Shown here piece by piece: positions 21,413 through 31,601 of a DNA stretch of 64,000 nt. The stretch comes from Paracyclopina nana (taxonomy: Eukaryota; Arthropoda; Copepoda; Cyclopoida; Cyclopettidae): positions 2,356,001 through 2,420,000 of the forward strand of contig JAGUCH010000003.1 of the NCBI GenBank assembly GCA_019096065.1, read 5' to 3'. How positions within the stretch are numbered: the stretch's first letter is position 1; every line of letters starts with the position of its first letter. The notes beneath the pieces are model-generated. The model had not been told where the DNA came from. It did not search any database and saw nothing but the letters and a program-made list of their open reading frames with translations. Made by a program: the position numbers and the translations under genes.

Positions 21413-21424
21413 TGGCTGCCACCA
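21413..21424 (-). other. Gypsy primer-binding site
   Basis: On the minus strand TGGTGGCAGCCA begins two bases after the 5' LTR. It starts with TGG, complementary to a tRNA CCA end. I did not assign the tRNA. Confidence 0.7.
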
Positions 21425-21426
21425 GT

Positions 21427-21661
21427 TGTTGTGAATTTGGTGTCTATATAGCGATACCTGACTTCTCTCGTACAAAGCCACAACTGAGTTTATTTCTCAA
21501 CCAAGCCCTGTATATACAATGTACTGTCAAGGTGAATAGCATTGCACCTGCTTAGGTGAAAGTGTGGTTAGGCAGCGCGGCTCGTACTATACTACTATAC
21601 TACTACATTTTACTACAACACGACGCGCTAGCGCCATGATGAAGGTTATAAAAACATAACA
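21427..21661 (-). repeat. Gypsy 5' LTR (right copy)
   Basis: Matches 15748-15985 with about 99% identity. It supplies the element promoter in minus orientation and is flanked on its outer side by the TTGG duplication. Confidence 0.93.
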
Positions 21662-21665
21662 TTGG

Positions 21666-22810
21666 TGTTAGAATTTGAGCCCAGTCCAAGTTTGTACTGG
21701 TTTTTTCTCCTGTCTAGAGTCAGAATACTGAGTTGGCTCTGAAGCACAAAGTGGCTCAGTTTTTCACGTAGTTTCAGGAAATGACAAGATTTTTCACCTC
21801 AGGCTGCTCAGGGCTCACTGATGGAGCTTGCATATTTACTTTATAGACTGCTGAGACAGGGGAAACCCAAATAAACACGAAAATGGCAATTTTGAGGCAT
21901 TAGAATGGACTTTTTTGAAAAAGTTCATAAAATAACATTTGTAGAACTTGGGCTGTGATTTCCAAAACTGTCTTTGGTTTTGCTTAAAGCCAAAAGACAA
22001 CTGAGATACAGGCAACTTTCTTATACGCTGCATTTTGACGACTATTTTGGGCTCAAATTAAATGGCATGTTGAGGTGGTTGCAATGGTGCAAAAATTACA
22101 TTTTATTGATGTTTCTACAATGAGCTATGAATAATTTACTAATTTGACCTCAATTAATGGAGCTGCTCTCTAATAAACATGAAAATGGCGATTTTGAGGC
22201 ACTAGAATGGACTTTTTTGGAAAAAATTCATAAAATAACATTTGTAGAGCTTGGGCTGGGATTTCCAAAACTGTCTTTGGTTTTGCTCTAGGCCCAAGGA
22301 CGACGGAGAAAATTGCAACTTTCTTATGCGCCGCATTTTGACAACTTTTTTGGGCTCAAATTAAAGGGCGCGCTGCCCCAATCCCAAATATGCGCTTACA
22401 TCGCGGATATGTTATGTAACGGCAAAGTTACGGCCGTTTTAGTCCGTATGTATATGTGGTACTTTTTTCGCTCCGTGTGCTCGCACTCGCAAGTCACCCC
22501 CTTTGTCACATCACAGCACTGCACAACACACCACAAGTCAGATGGACAAAAGCATAAAAGTTTGTTTTTCATCAAGAGTTACCAGACTAAGCAGAAAGTC
22601 ACACAGCTTAAATTGGTATTTTTTGTAAAAAAAAGGGGGATAAATGAAATGAGTTATGAAATAAAGTTTGTTTTGGTTGCTTGTTACATGTCCGTCTGCC
22701 AGTCACTCCTTGACACTGTCACTATTGCGCATTGCATAGCACACAGTAACCATTTTTTGACACTATCACTCATTTGCTGTTTGTTGACACACCACATGGA
22801 AAGGCCCCTA
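21666..22810 (-). repeat. Right arm of the giant foldback
   Basis: Inverse copy of the left arm: about 21666-21860 matches 14345-14550, and about 21860-22370 has two inverted 302-bp-type units. 22370-22500 matches 13415-13545, and the end at 22810 matches the start at 13324. Between about 22500 and 22790 the two arms diverge, so this portion is arm-specific. Confidence 0.8.
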
Positions 22811-22859
22811 CTTTAGTAAATAATAGAGAGGGTTTCGTGAACACTTAACGACTTATAGG

Positions 22860-23449
22860 GCGAAACTAGAAGAGCCATATTTCTAATAGCGGATTTTAGT
22901 CGAAACCATGGAGGGCTGAGAACTGCCTTGTCTAGGTGGGCTCACAATTAAGATTGGCTGGTTCTCTGAATAGAGGTGCAGTATCTTTTGGCTCTCCTTG
23001 GTTCTCTAAGCTACTTGTAGTTTAAAAGATTTCCTACGCTAAAGATACCTATTTTCAAAGCCCTAGATACAAAGATATTACCAAGTTTTTGAGGACTATT
23101 TCTAAAAATAAGGGACAGTTCACTACTTTTGGGCTGGCCTTTTCCAATTTTCTTAGCTTTTGCCATGCCAGTACAACAACTATAGCATGGCCATCATGAT
23201 TACCAGAAAATACTTTTTCCTCAATTCATTGCAAGAAATGGCTAATTTGTCAAAAAACTGGCTCTTTTTATTGAATCCACACTAGATGAACTTGATTGTT
23301 TTGAACTCACACAAAGTAGAGCTGCAAAAATTAAGGCTATTTTTTCTTATTCGATCCTTCATGCTCAGGTCTGGATATGATGTGACTCATGATCCAAAAT
23401 TCCTTGACTTTCATGAATCTTGCTCAAAATGGTACCATTCTGTTCCTTG
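22860..23449 (+). repeat. 590-bp dispersed repeat, copy A
   Basis: Starts GCGAAACTAGAAGAGCC and ends ATTCTGTTCCTTG. It matches 25686-26281 in the same orientation at roughly 95% identity by eye. There is no coding capacity, and I could not find clear terminal repeats or target duplications. Confidence 0.85.
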
Positions 23450-24399
23450 CTCACTTTTGGTTTTGAGGTACAAATAAGTGTACCACACAAAACCGTTTTT
23501 GCAAGACCGTTTTCATTGTTTATTTACATTTTTGTTTACTTTTTGCCTACTGGTTGTGTACTTTTTTTGCTCCTTAAAGACCGAATTTTGGTACCATCAA
23601 AAACCGTTTTTGAGGTATATTTTTAGTACCAGCACATGGAAAGGTCCTTAGAAAATGACTTCGGGCTTTTTCGGGTTTTCTGAAAATCGGCCCGAGTCGG
23701 GCTCGGACTGGGGTCTTATTTAGCTCGGGCCAGAAATTGGTATCGGGCTTTCGGGCTCGGGCCTGAGCCCGATACACCTCTAGCTGAAATTCAGCTGAAT
23801 ATAAGGTTTTTTGCAAATATCATTGCAGTGCATTGCTGCCATTAGGTGTTTGGCCCGCCTATGCTTGGAAGCAAGCTGCCAAGTAAGCTAGAAAGTAGAA
23901 AATAGAAATTGCCAAAAACAAGCCCTTTAGCTGAAACTAGTCAAACTACAGAATGCGGCTCCAAAATTGCACTGCAGGCAACGGGCTGCTCTGAAGAAGA
24001 AAATTAGTAGGCTGAGTTATCAACGGATTTTTAGGCTTCCGACCAGCTTTTTGGCCCAAAACGACCACTTTGGCGACCGCAATTTTTCGGACCATTTCAA
24101 AAACGACCACTTTTCCGACCACCTACGCAAATGCAGCCAAAACTCGTCTGAGGTCTGACTTATGCACAAAATGTCATTTTTTCATCCACAAAGTCATAAG
24201 GGCCACTGACTGGCTCCCTTCAAGAATCTATTCAGTAGACCCGAGTGCTTTCTGAAAATGTTATGAGCCATTTGGAAGGTCTACCGCCAGGTAATAACTG
24301 TGCCAAAGGGTTTTGCCCTAGGGCTCCTGGGAGGGAAGATATGGGCCCTCAAAGTTTGGCGAAATTCTTATGCGGTAAAGCTTTGGACCCCTCTCACAG
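23450..24399. other. Gene-free repeat-rich DNA
   Basis: Contains a GC-rich patch of CGGGCTCGGGC-type repeats (about 23660-23790) and, at about 23631-23650, GCACATGGAAAGGTCCTTA, which resembles the end of the giant foldback. No gene was recognised. Confidence 0.4.
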
Positions 24400-24735
24400 C
24401 CATATGAATCAACTTTTATCAAATCAATTTTTGTGCATTGTTAGGCCCCCTATGGGTGTCTCAGAGAAGGGGCTAAAGTTGTTGTCCTGTATGCCCACTG
24501 TGCTCCAGGGGTTGAAATGTGTTTTTTAGGGGGTAACTTTGGAGCAAAACTGAGCAACCTTCCCGTGTGGAATTTTTTCTTTTTTTGCACAGAGTCAGAC
24601 AAAGATTATTGCTTTCAAATAAAAGCCAATTTTGGCCCTAATAAATTTGTTAAACAGACTTTGAATATGAGACCTAAAAACAAACAATATTTATTTTATA
24701 TTTTGACAGCATCTTGGGGTACTTCATTAATAAAC
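24400..24735 (+). repeat. Dispersed repeat, copy 1 (inverted relative to 40330-40680)
   Basis: Shares TTAGGCCCCCTATGGGTGTC, TCAGAGAAGGG and a TTTTTTGCACAGAGTCAG segment with the complement of 40475-40680. The similarity continues with TTTGGCCCTAATAA-type sequence found at about 40390. Confidence 0.8.
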
Positions 24736-24965
24736 ACTTTTTCATTTTTTTGAAAATATTGAGTAAATTGTAAAACCTTAGTTTCTAAGAGATATGCTGC
24801 AAACACCAAAGCTGAAAATTAAATTTTATAATAAATATGGGGTATGTTGAACAACTTTTGCTTTTGTCCTATTTTGATGTGATCACCCAACTAGAATTTT
24901 TTTGGGCGGCGCGATCAAAAACATGTACATGTTCTGGATACTAAAACATTGACATGATCTTAACG

Positions 24966-27808
24966 GGTCGCGGTAAAAGGCACACTCAGCGCACTCAGCA
25001 CACTAGGCACACACTATGATATGGCAGGTAAATTTTTCTTTCACTGTGCTTTTTACTGTTTAGTGTGCATTTTACCATATCGTAAAAGGCACATTGAAGT
25101 GACAAAGAGATAATAAATAGGGAAATGCGAAAAAAGGGGCTCCATTTTTATCTACTACACTTTTCTGGCAGTTGTTTTAACTTCTACACCTTTTGTAGAG
25201 TAGTATTATCTACTACAAATTTTTAGTGTGGTGTACACTTTAACAACTACACCTTTTGGTATAGTTGGATTAACTCCTACAAGTCTATATGTTTTAACTA
25301 CTACACATAATCCCATATTTGTTTTAACCACTACAGTACAGTTGCTTTATCTTCTAAAAAAATCATGCCTAGACATTTTATCCTCTACACCTTTTGGTAT
25401 AGTTGTTTTAGCTACTACACCTTTTAGCATAGTCATAATAACTTCTACAAGCCAACAACCATAAACCCTAAGCAATTTCACTGAAATTTTTCAAGCACAT
25501 AATTAAAGATTCTTTTTGCGATTGAAACTGATCCTTGACCCAACATGTGAATGCCATCAACAAAAAGGTCATCTCTTTTGTGAAATGTATTGGTGACTGG
25601 AATGATGTAGGCATTCAAATATTCTATGCTGGACTTTTAAGATTACTTAACATAATAATTCATGCTTCAAAATTGCTTACATTGAGCGAAACTAGAAGAG
25701 CCATATTCCTACTAGCGGATTTTAGTCGAAGCCATGGTGGGCTGAGAACTGCCTTGTCTAGGTGGGCTCACAATTAAAATTGGCTGGTTCTCTGAATAGA
25801 GGTGCAATATGTTTTGGTTCTCCTTGGTTCTCTAAACTACTTTTAATTTAAAAGATATGCTATGCTACAGATACCTATTTTCAAAGCCCCAGATTCAAAG
25901 ATATTACCAAGTTTTTGAGGAGTATTTCTAAAAATAAGGGACAGTTCACTACTTTTGGGCTGGCCTTTTCCAATTTTCTTAGCTTTTGCCATACCAGTAC
26001 AACAACTATAGCATGGCCATCATGATTACCAGAAAATACTTTTTCCTCAATTCATTGCATGTAATGGCTAATTTGTCAAAAAACTGGCTCTTTTTATTGA
26101 ATCCACACTAGATGAACTTTATTGTTTTGAACTCACACAAAGTAGAGCTGCAAAAATTAAGGCTATTTTTTCTTATTTGATCCTTCATGCTTCATGCTTC
26201 GTCTGGATATGATGTGACTCATGATCCAAAATTCCTTGACTTTAATGAATCCTACTCACAATGGTACTATTCTGTTCCTTGAATCAATTGTACTGTTACA
26301 AGCTCAAAAAGAGAGCTCTCTTTGTCATTTCTTCCCTACAATTCTAGAAAACGTTTTGTTTACTTTTTGTTAGAAGCACTATTTTTTCCGAAATTGCTAC
26401 GCATGCTTACATGCACGCCAAAGATCCAAAAATTCAGCACCATCTATTGCATTTTGTCTGTCTTTTGCTCCCTACTAAGCAGATTCAATGCAGAGGATTC
26501 AAATAGAGGGCTTGGTAGGAGTCCAACTATTGCAATCTTGCACCTATGAATATTTGCCAATGTATAATTATTAATGTTATATCCCCTTGTTACGTAAGCA
26601 TGATCACACGTAAACACACGCCTCACTTTTGGTATATGTATAGTTTACATGAAGATGAAAATACACGATCATTGTCTTATCGCTATTTGACTGATCATTA
26701 GCTCTGTCGCATTGTTGATATCTGTTTGTCATCACACTACTATGCTTCTTAGCTTGCTCCTGTTGGCACCTGACTGGTATCGCGGTTCCATTTCCGGACC
26801 TGGATCTACCTTATTAGATCATCGCCCCTACCTATTAATATCAAATAAACAGATGTGAATGTTACTTTGGCATTGAATTGTGTAGTACATAAAACATCAA
26901 GTCAACATTTTTTAGAAGTTAAAGCAACTTTCCTTGTAGGAGTAAAAAAGGCAGTACCAAAAGGTGTAGTAGTAAAAATGACTACACTAAAAGGTGTAGA
27001 AGTTAAAATTACTAGACCGCAGTAGTTAAAACATCTCTGCCAAAAGGTGTAGCATTTAAAACATCTTTATCTGTAGGAGTACATCCAACTATACCATAAG
27101 GTGTAGTTGTTAAAGTGCAATATATTTAGAAGTTAAAACACTAGACATGTAGGAGTTAAAACATCTAGAAATTAGAAGATAAAATGTTTCCCCGAAAAAA
27201 TTATCAAGGGTTTAAAAAAGGGTGATATCATCCTCAACTTTATTGCTACGTAGTATAAAAAATGAGAAAATCCCAGGAAATTATAAACAATTTGCTGGAG
27301 TAATAATCTATAAAAGTTAAAGAGATTCAGCTTTTTAGTATTTTATTTTGCATGCTTATGACATCCAAGCAAAGGTTTGATACATGGAGTGATATGAAAA
27401 TGGACATAAAAAAAGGTCTGAGAGTAAAAACATGAAAAAAAAAGATAGCAACATTGCATTAGTTTACATTTTGATGCTCCTGTCAAGCATACTTTGAGTA
27501 ATATCTAAAATAAAAATTGAATGTTGTTGAGATCTGCTTGACTTATGCTTATTTTCTGAATGATTAAACTCAGTGTTTGAGAGGAGTTCAGCTTCAGAGG
27601 ATTGCATTAAGATGGAGTATCACATTTTTTTGAGTTGATTAATTTTTCGCACTTCCTTATCATGTCTTTGTCACTCCAGTGTGCCTTTTACGAATTGGAA
27701 AAAAGCACACTCAACGATAAAAAGCACACTCACAGAGAAATTTACCTGCTATATCATAGTGTGCTTAGTGTGCCGATGTGCCGAGTGTGCCTTTTACTGC
27801 TACCGGAT
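24966..27808. repeat. Second foldback element with minisatellite arms
   Basis: The outer segments GTAAAAGGCACACTCAGC (about 24974) and GCCGAGTGTGCCTTTTAC (about 27782) are inverse copies, as are CACTATGATATGGCAGGTAAA and TTTACCTGCTATATCATAGTG. Inside, the left arm (25150-25460) has degenerate 25-35-bp units of the form ACTACACCTTTTGGTATAGT. The right arm (26880-27190) has the complementary ACTATACCATAAGGTGTAGT type. The centre carries copy B of the 590-bp repeat. No transposase ORF was found. Confidence 0.75.
25686..26281 (+). repeat. 590-bp dispersed repeat, copy B
   Basis: Near-identical to 22860-23449 (GCGAAACTAGAAGAGCCATA to TTCTGTTCCTTG). It lies between the arms of the second foldback. 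Confidence 0.85.
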
Positions 27809-29815
27809 CTTAACAAAGTGAAACTCCTATGTGCAATCCATGTTAGCCTACTATGTAGATCCATCTACATGTTCTCTTAGACTTTTAGTTAGCTACATGT
27901 TCTGGTGACATCATGTTTTAGTCATGTTAGCAAATCTATAAAAATCTTGTTTTTGGATTTTTGGAGCAGTTGAAGTATTATGATAGCTATATTGAGATGT
28001 GCATGTTATGGAGAAAAAGTGTCAATGAAATGTTGTTCTTTATGTACAATTAGAAGATGATCCCATGATACCCATTTTTTCCATATTCAAGCTTGAATAG
28101 CTCAGCGGCTATGGAGTCAGTTCAACCTAGGCAACCTGCCATAATGTGTGGCTTGATCAGAGCTTTCCAGAGAGCCAAAGATAAAACCATCGACCGCAAA
28201 AAAGTTTTTTTTAGTAAAAACAGTTTTGAGCGTTTTCTTTGTCAGCTGACAAACCAATTAGCCTAGTGAAAATAATTTGCTGTCAAAAAACTCCTCATAA
28301 CCCTGTAGTCAAGTGGTAAAAAAAATTCATTTGATCAGCCTTGCCCAGCTGGAGCTATTGAATTTTTAATGCTTTCTAAAAAGAGCCAAAAAATCCCCAA
28401 TTTTCCACCTAGGTCCAAAAATTGGCCTCTAGCTCAGCCCAGGAGCATTTCTAAACCCATGTAACATAATAACTTAATCATCCCACTATATGGGGGTACT
28501 ATTGGGATAGGTGTCATTTGATTCTAGAATTTTCGCTTACCATGAATTTGCCACCTGGCTCCTGCATTGACTCTTAAATTTTGACATTTTGATCACTAAC
28601 TGAGAGACATCATTTAAAGATACTTTGGTTGGAGTAACAAGTACTCCTATAAGTATGTAATTGAATGTACAATTTTGCTAATATTGTGCTAGTTAAGCAC
28701 AAAACTGATAAATTTGGATCAGTAAATTTATTTTTTTGTTTAATTGATTCTACAATTATTACACTCAGACTGAATTTCTTTATATATGAAGTTAATAGCA
28801 TAAAATGTAACAATGTCATGACAAAAATAAAAGTTGCTCATCATGTCCCATATAGGGAACACTTCCCATTACCATATCTGTCCAAACGGATTTTTTTCTA
28901 AGTTTTGGATGTCTTTTTTTGGCCTGGCTGGGGACATCCAAAACGGTTTTCTGCTAGTTTCTAAATTGTTGGCTTGCTGGTGCATCAGGAACCATAGTGA
29001 GCCACATACTTAACACATTTTAAGTCAATTTTATTTAGTAGTACCCAAGATGATCTATAGTATAAGGTGAGCTCGTGTCGCAGCTTTACTATAGCACTGC
29101 GTCTGACTATGCTGTGGTAAGCTTCTAGACGAAATTTTAATAGAGTACTGTGGATTCTGCATCTTCACATTTAAGAATCTAGCCAGATATTGGCTCAAAA
29201 TGCCAAATGGGCTTCGAGTTTGATTTTTTTCTGAGCATATCTGGTAGCTCAACAGAAAAAGCGTAAGATTAGCCGGCTTGCCAAGAATTTCACGCACAAA
29301 TCGCACCCTCGCGCTATGAAGTAAATTACATTAGCGCCCCCTTCACTTAGACGAAAAACTAAAATAGATTGAGTGATTTTAAGTTACTTTTTTCCGTCAA
29401 CATTTGCCATACGATATGGGGCTGGTAGTACCCATATTGCAGACGCTTGCATCATGTAAATTTCCTAATTATGTTGGAACTATCTTGAAAAAAAGATGAA
29501 AAATGGGCTTGCTTTTCTTGCCAGTACAAGAACTGTAGCATGGGCAACATAATTTCCAGAAAGCATGTTTTCCATCAATTTTTTTTATAGACTGGCTTTT
29601 CTGAATTAGAAGTGGCTATTTTTGAATGGTTTATTCTAAAGCAGTAACTTTGTTTTGATCTCTCAAAAAACTGGAATAACTAAGTTTAAGGCTATTTTGA
29701 GCTACAATTTGATCCGTCATGGGGAAGACAAGTTCCTGGTTATGATGTGGCTAATGGAAAAGAATTCTTTGACCTGCATGAAACTCAACAATGAGCACAC
29801 CAATTGATTCCTTGA
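27809..29815. other. AT-rich gene-free DNA
   Basis: No ORF with recognisable features on either strand, no RNA gene and no clear repeat apart from short ACATGTTCT-type motifs at the left edge. The BEL/Pao element inserted at its right end. Confidence 0.45.
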
Positions 29816-30063
29816 TGAAAGGAACAGTCTTCGCACGAATACTGCGTCCGTGGAAAAGTGCCTTGCTACACGAGTATAGTCTAAGTCTTGTCCTTTGGAG
29901 GGACTTAGAATCTAACGAGTACGAAATAAATCGACAACTTGTTTTGATGGAATACAATATGGAACTGATTTTATTCAGCTAGACTACAGCGAGCGTGAGT
30001 ACTGAGAAGCTTCGTCGGGGAAGGTTTGGTGAATCGGAACATTTGATCAAGCTTTTCCATTCA
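29816..30063 (-). repeat. BEL/Pao 3' LTR (left copy)
   Basis: 248 bp, identical by eye to 38692-38939. On the minus strand it contains CTGAATAAAATCAG, a poly(A) signal. Confidence 0.95.
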
Positions 30064-30082
30064 TTCCCCGCATTAGACGAGT

Positions 30083-31333
30083 CTAATCATCCAGAAGCTT
30101 GATGTCATTTTTGGTATCGTTCACCATATCGATGTCTTCGTTGTCCGTGTCAAACTCCGCGTAAGAGGGTGGCTCGGGGGCGTCTTGAGGTTGAGGCTCC
30201 TCTTTTTTAGGCGTGAAAAGTTCCGGCATAGATGGCAGCGGGAGGTTGGGTGGCGGGGGTGCAACAATTTCCGCCTTGATACGGTCTACGATTGGCTGGA
30301 GTTGGGCGTTGAGGGCAGCAGCTTCAGCTGGCATCGGGGGCGGCGTTGGGATTCGAACGACAATTTCTCCCTCCTCCGAGGTTATGGACGGGGAGACTGA
30401 GGTGGTGGGGCCCGATGTGAGGGATGGCTCCGAGCCAGTGGCCAAACCCGATGACGACGACGCTGACGAGACCGGTCCTGAAGACAAGTCAATCGTTTCC
30501 GGATCATGAGCTGGCCCTTGAACCCGAAAACCAGGGTTCTTTCGCAGGTATCCCACGAAGTCAGCTTCACAAGTTCTAAGTTCTAACTTGTCGCCGTCCC
30601 TCAAATGAGTCGGAGCCGTGTTGAAGAAGTCCTTCATTTCCAGGTTCGGGTGTTGGCGGAGCAACGCAACCAAGGCTCCAGCTGGGACGATGCAGACCTT
30701 ATCACTCGTGATTGTGGAGGACATTCCCGAGGCGTCTATTCTAGGGTCCCTAAATGTGAACGAGATGGGATAGTTTCTTAGTAACTCATTCCCTTTTTTG
30801 CGATATCGGCCTTCGTTGGGTCGAGTGAAGTCTACGGGGTCTGGCCTAGCTGGGGCTCCAGACTTTTCCCTAATCATTTTTTCAATCGCAGCTCTTTCAG
30901 AAACCATAATTTTATGACTATTCCTCGCCTGTTCCAATGACTCTGGAGTTTGCTTGGCGATAAACCTCGCAAAAGGATCTCCAGGAATGCCAGTGGCCGA
31001 GGCTTCTTCAATAAAAGACTTGTGGAGGTCGGGATACGCTTTTAACGCATCTGCTAGTCGGCCTTTTCCCAGGTAATAGAATCTGAATTCGTCGCATTTA
31101 ACCCAACTAAGCCTCGCCTTTAGATGTTCGAGGGTGAGATATGCAAAATGGCCTTTTTGAGTGGGAGCTCCTAAGACACGATTTTTTGGGTCGAAGAGCT
31201 TGATCCCGGTGCCTAAGCCGTCATTTTTGAGGTCAGAATACCAAAGTGGGGGGTTGAAAAGATAATTGGGCTTGTCCCCATTGTTACGGGGGCCTTTAAC
31301 TTTTCTGGGGTATTTGACTCTGGACTGGGCCAT
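30083..31333 (-). CDS. BEL/Pao third ORF, unknown non-envelope protein
   Basis: 416 residues. The N-terminus is basic (MAQSRVKYPRKVKGPRNNG), and a folded-looking core spans about residues 30-260 (HFAYLTLEHLKARLSWVKC; RFYYLGKGRLADAL). A Ser/Thr/Pro-rich linker and an Asp-rich tail ending DNEDIDMVND...LLDD follow. It has no signal peptide, membrane segment or Cys pattern, so it is not an envelope, and no protease, zinc-knuckle or polymerase motif is visible. I do not recognise the family. It lies 268 bp after pol, with a TATA box and initiator just upstream, so it may be made from its own mRNA. A nucleic-acid-binding or regulatory role is a guess from the charge pattern only. Confidence 0.85.
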   Translation of the reverse strand: MAQSRVKYPRKVKGPRNNGDKPNYLFNPPLWYSDLKNDGLGTGIKLFDPKNRVLGAPTQKGHFAYLTLEHLKARLSWVKCDEFRFYYLGKGRLADALKAYPDLHKSFIEEASATGIPGDPFARFIAKQTPESLEQARNSHKIMVSERAAIEKMIREKSGAPARPDPVDFTRPNEGRYRKKGNELLRNYPISFTFRDPRIDASGMSSTITSDKVCIVPAGALVALLRQHPNLEMKDFFNTAPTHLRDGDKLELRTCEADFVGYLRKNPGFRVQGPAHDPETIDLSSGPVSSASSSSGLATGSEPSLTSGPTTSVSPSITSEEGEIVVRIPTPPPMPAEAAALNAQLQPIVDRIKAEIVAPPPPNLPLPSMPELFTPKKEEPQPQDAPEPPSYAEFDTDNEDIDMVNDTKNDIKLLDD

Positions 31334-31377
31334 GACTCTAACGGGTTTTGTGTGTGACGGGTGGGTATCAGAATTGG

Positions 31378-31413
31378 ACTGATGACAAGTACATGTAGTT
31401 TCAGCTATTTATA
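31378..31413 (-). promoter_or_regulatory. TATA plus initiator in front of the BEL/Pao third ORF
   Basis: On the minus strand TATAAATAG (31413-31405) is followed by an arthropod-type initiator TCAGT. Its A at 31380 lies 33 nt from the first T of the TATA box, about canonical spacing. The predicted RNA would have a 47-nt leader before the ATG at 31333. Confidence 0.65.
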
Positions 31414-31601
31414 CCTTACTGGGGTTGAGATCTGGAGTGTGGTAGCTGAGTTCTGTAGGTGCAAATGCACTCTTGCATGTTTGTAGGTGCAGGTGCACTT
31501 ATAAGTGTAGTTTTTGAACTCAACGATTGAGTATTTTCCCCGCCTTGCGGATTTGTTCGCAAGTTCATTTGAATTTATCGTTAAGTTCATTAAGTCCGGA
31601 T

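Larger units (their letters stand above)
15748..21661 (-). mobile_element. Complete Ty3/gypsy LTR retrotransposon
   Basis: The 5,914-bp element is in minus orientation, with LTRs at 15748-15985 (238 bp) and 21427-21661 (235 bp). The termini are TGTT...AACA. A 4-bp target duplication TTGG lies at 15744-15747 and 21662-21665. A gag ORF, a pol ORF (protease, reverse transcriptase, RNase H, integrase), a primer-binding site next to the right LTR and a polypurine tract next to the left LTR are all present. The LTRs differ by two substitutions and one 3-bp indel. There is no envelope ORF. Both ORFs are open, so the copy may be competent. Confidence 0.95.
13324..22810. repeat. Giant composite foldback element, interrupted by a gypsy element
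   Basis: Both ends are the same sequence in opposite orientation: TAGGGGCTTTCCATGTGGTG at 13324 and CACCACATGGAAAGGCCCCTA ending at 22810. A TA at each edge is compatible with a TA target duplication. Further inside, the arms match over hundreds of bases, for example ACGGACTAAAACGGCCGTAA at about 13462 and its complement near 22440. Each arm is built of tandem units of about 302 bp, then of about 313 bp nearer the centre. No transposase is present. The gypsy insertion at 15748-21661 accounts for 5.9 kb, so the element itself is about 3.6 kb. Confidence 0.8.

Noticed and set aside
22313-22816. 167-codon ORF at the right end of the giant foldback as a transposase
   Set aside because: Composition is that of translated repeat DNA and no transposase motif is seen.
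30083-31333. Third BEL/Pao ORF as an envelope gene
   Set aside because: No signal peptide, membrane anchor, furin site or Cys pattern.
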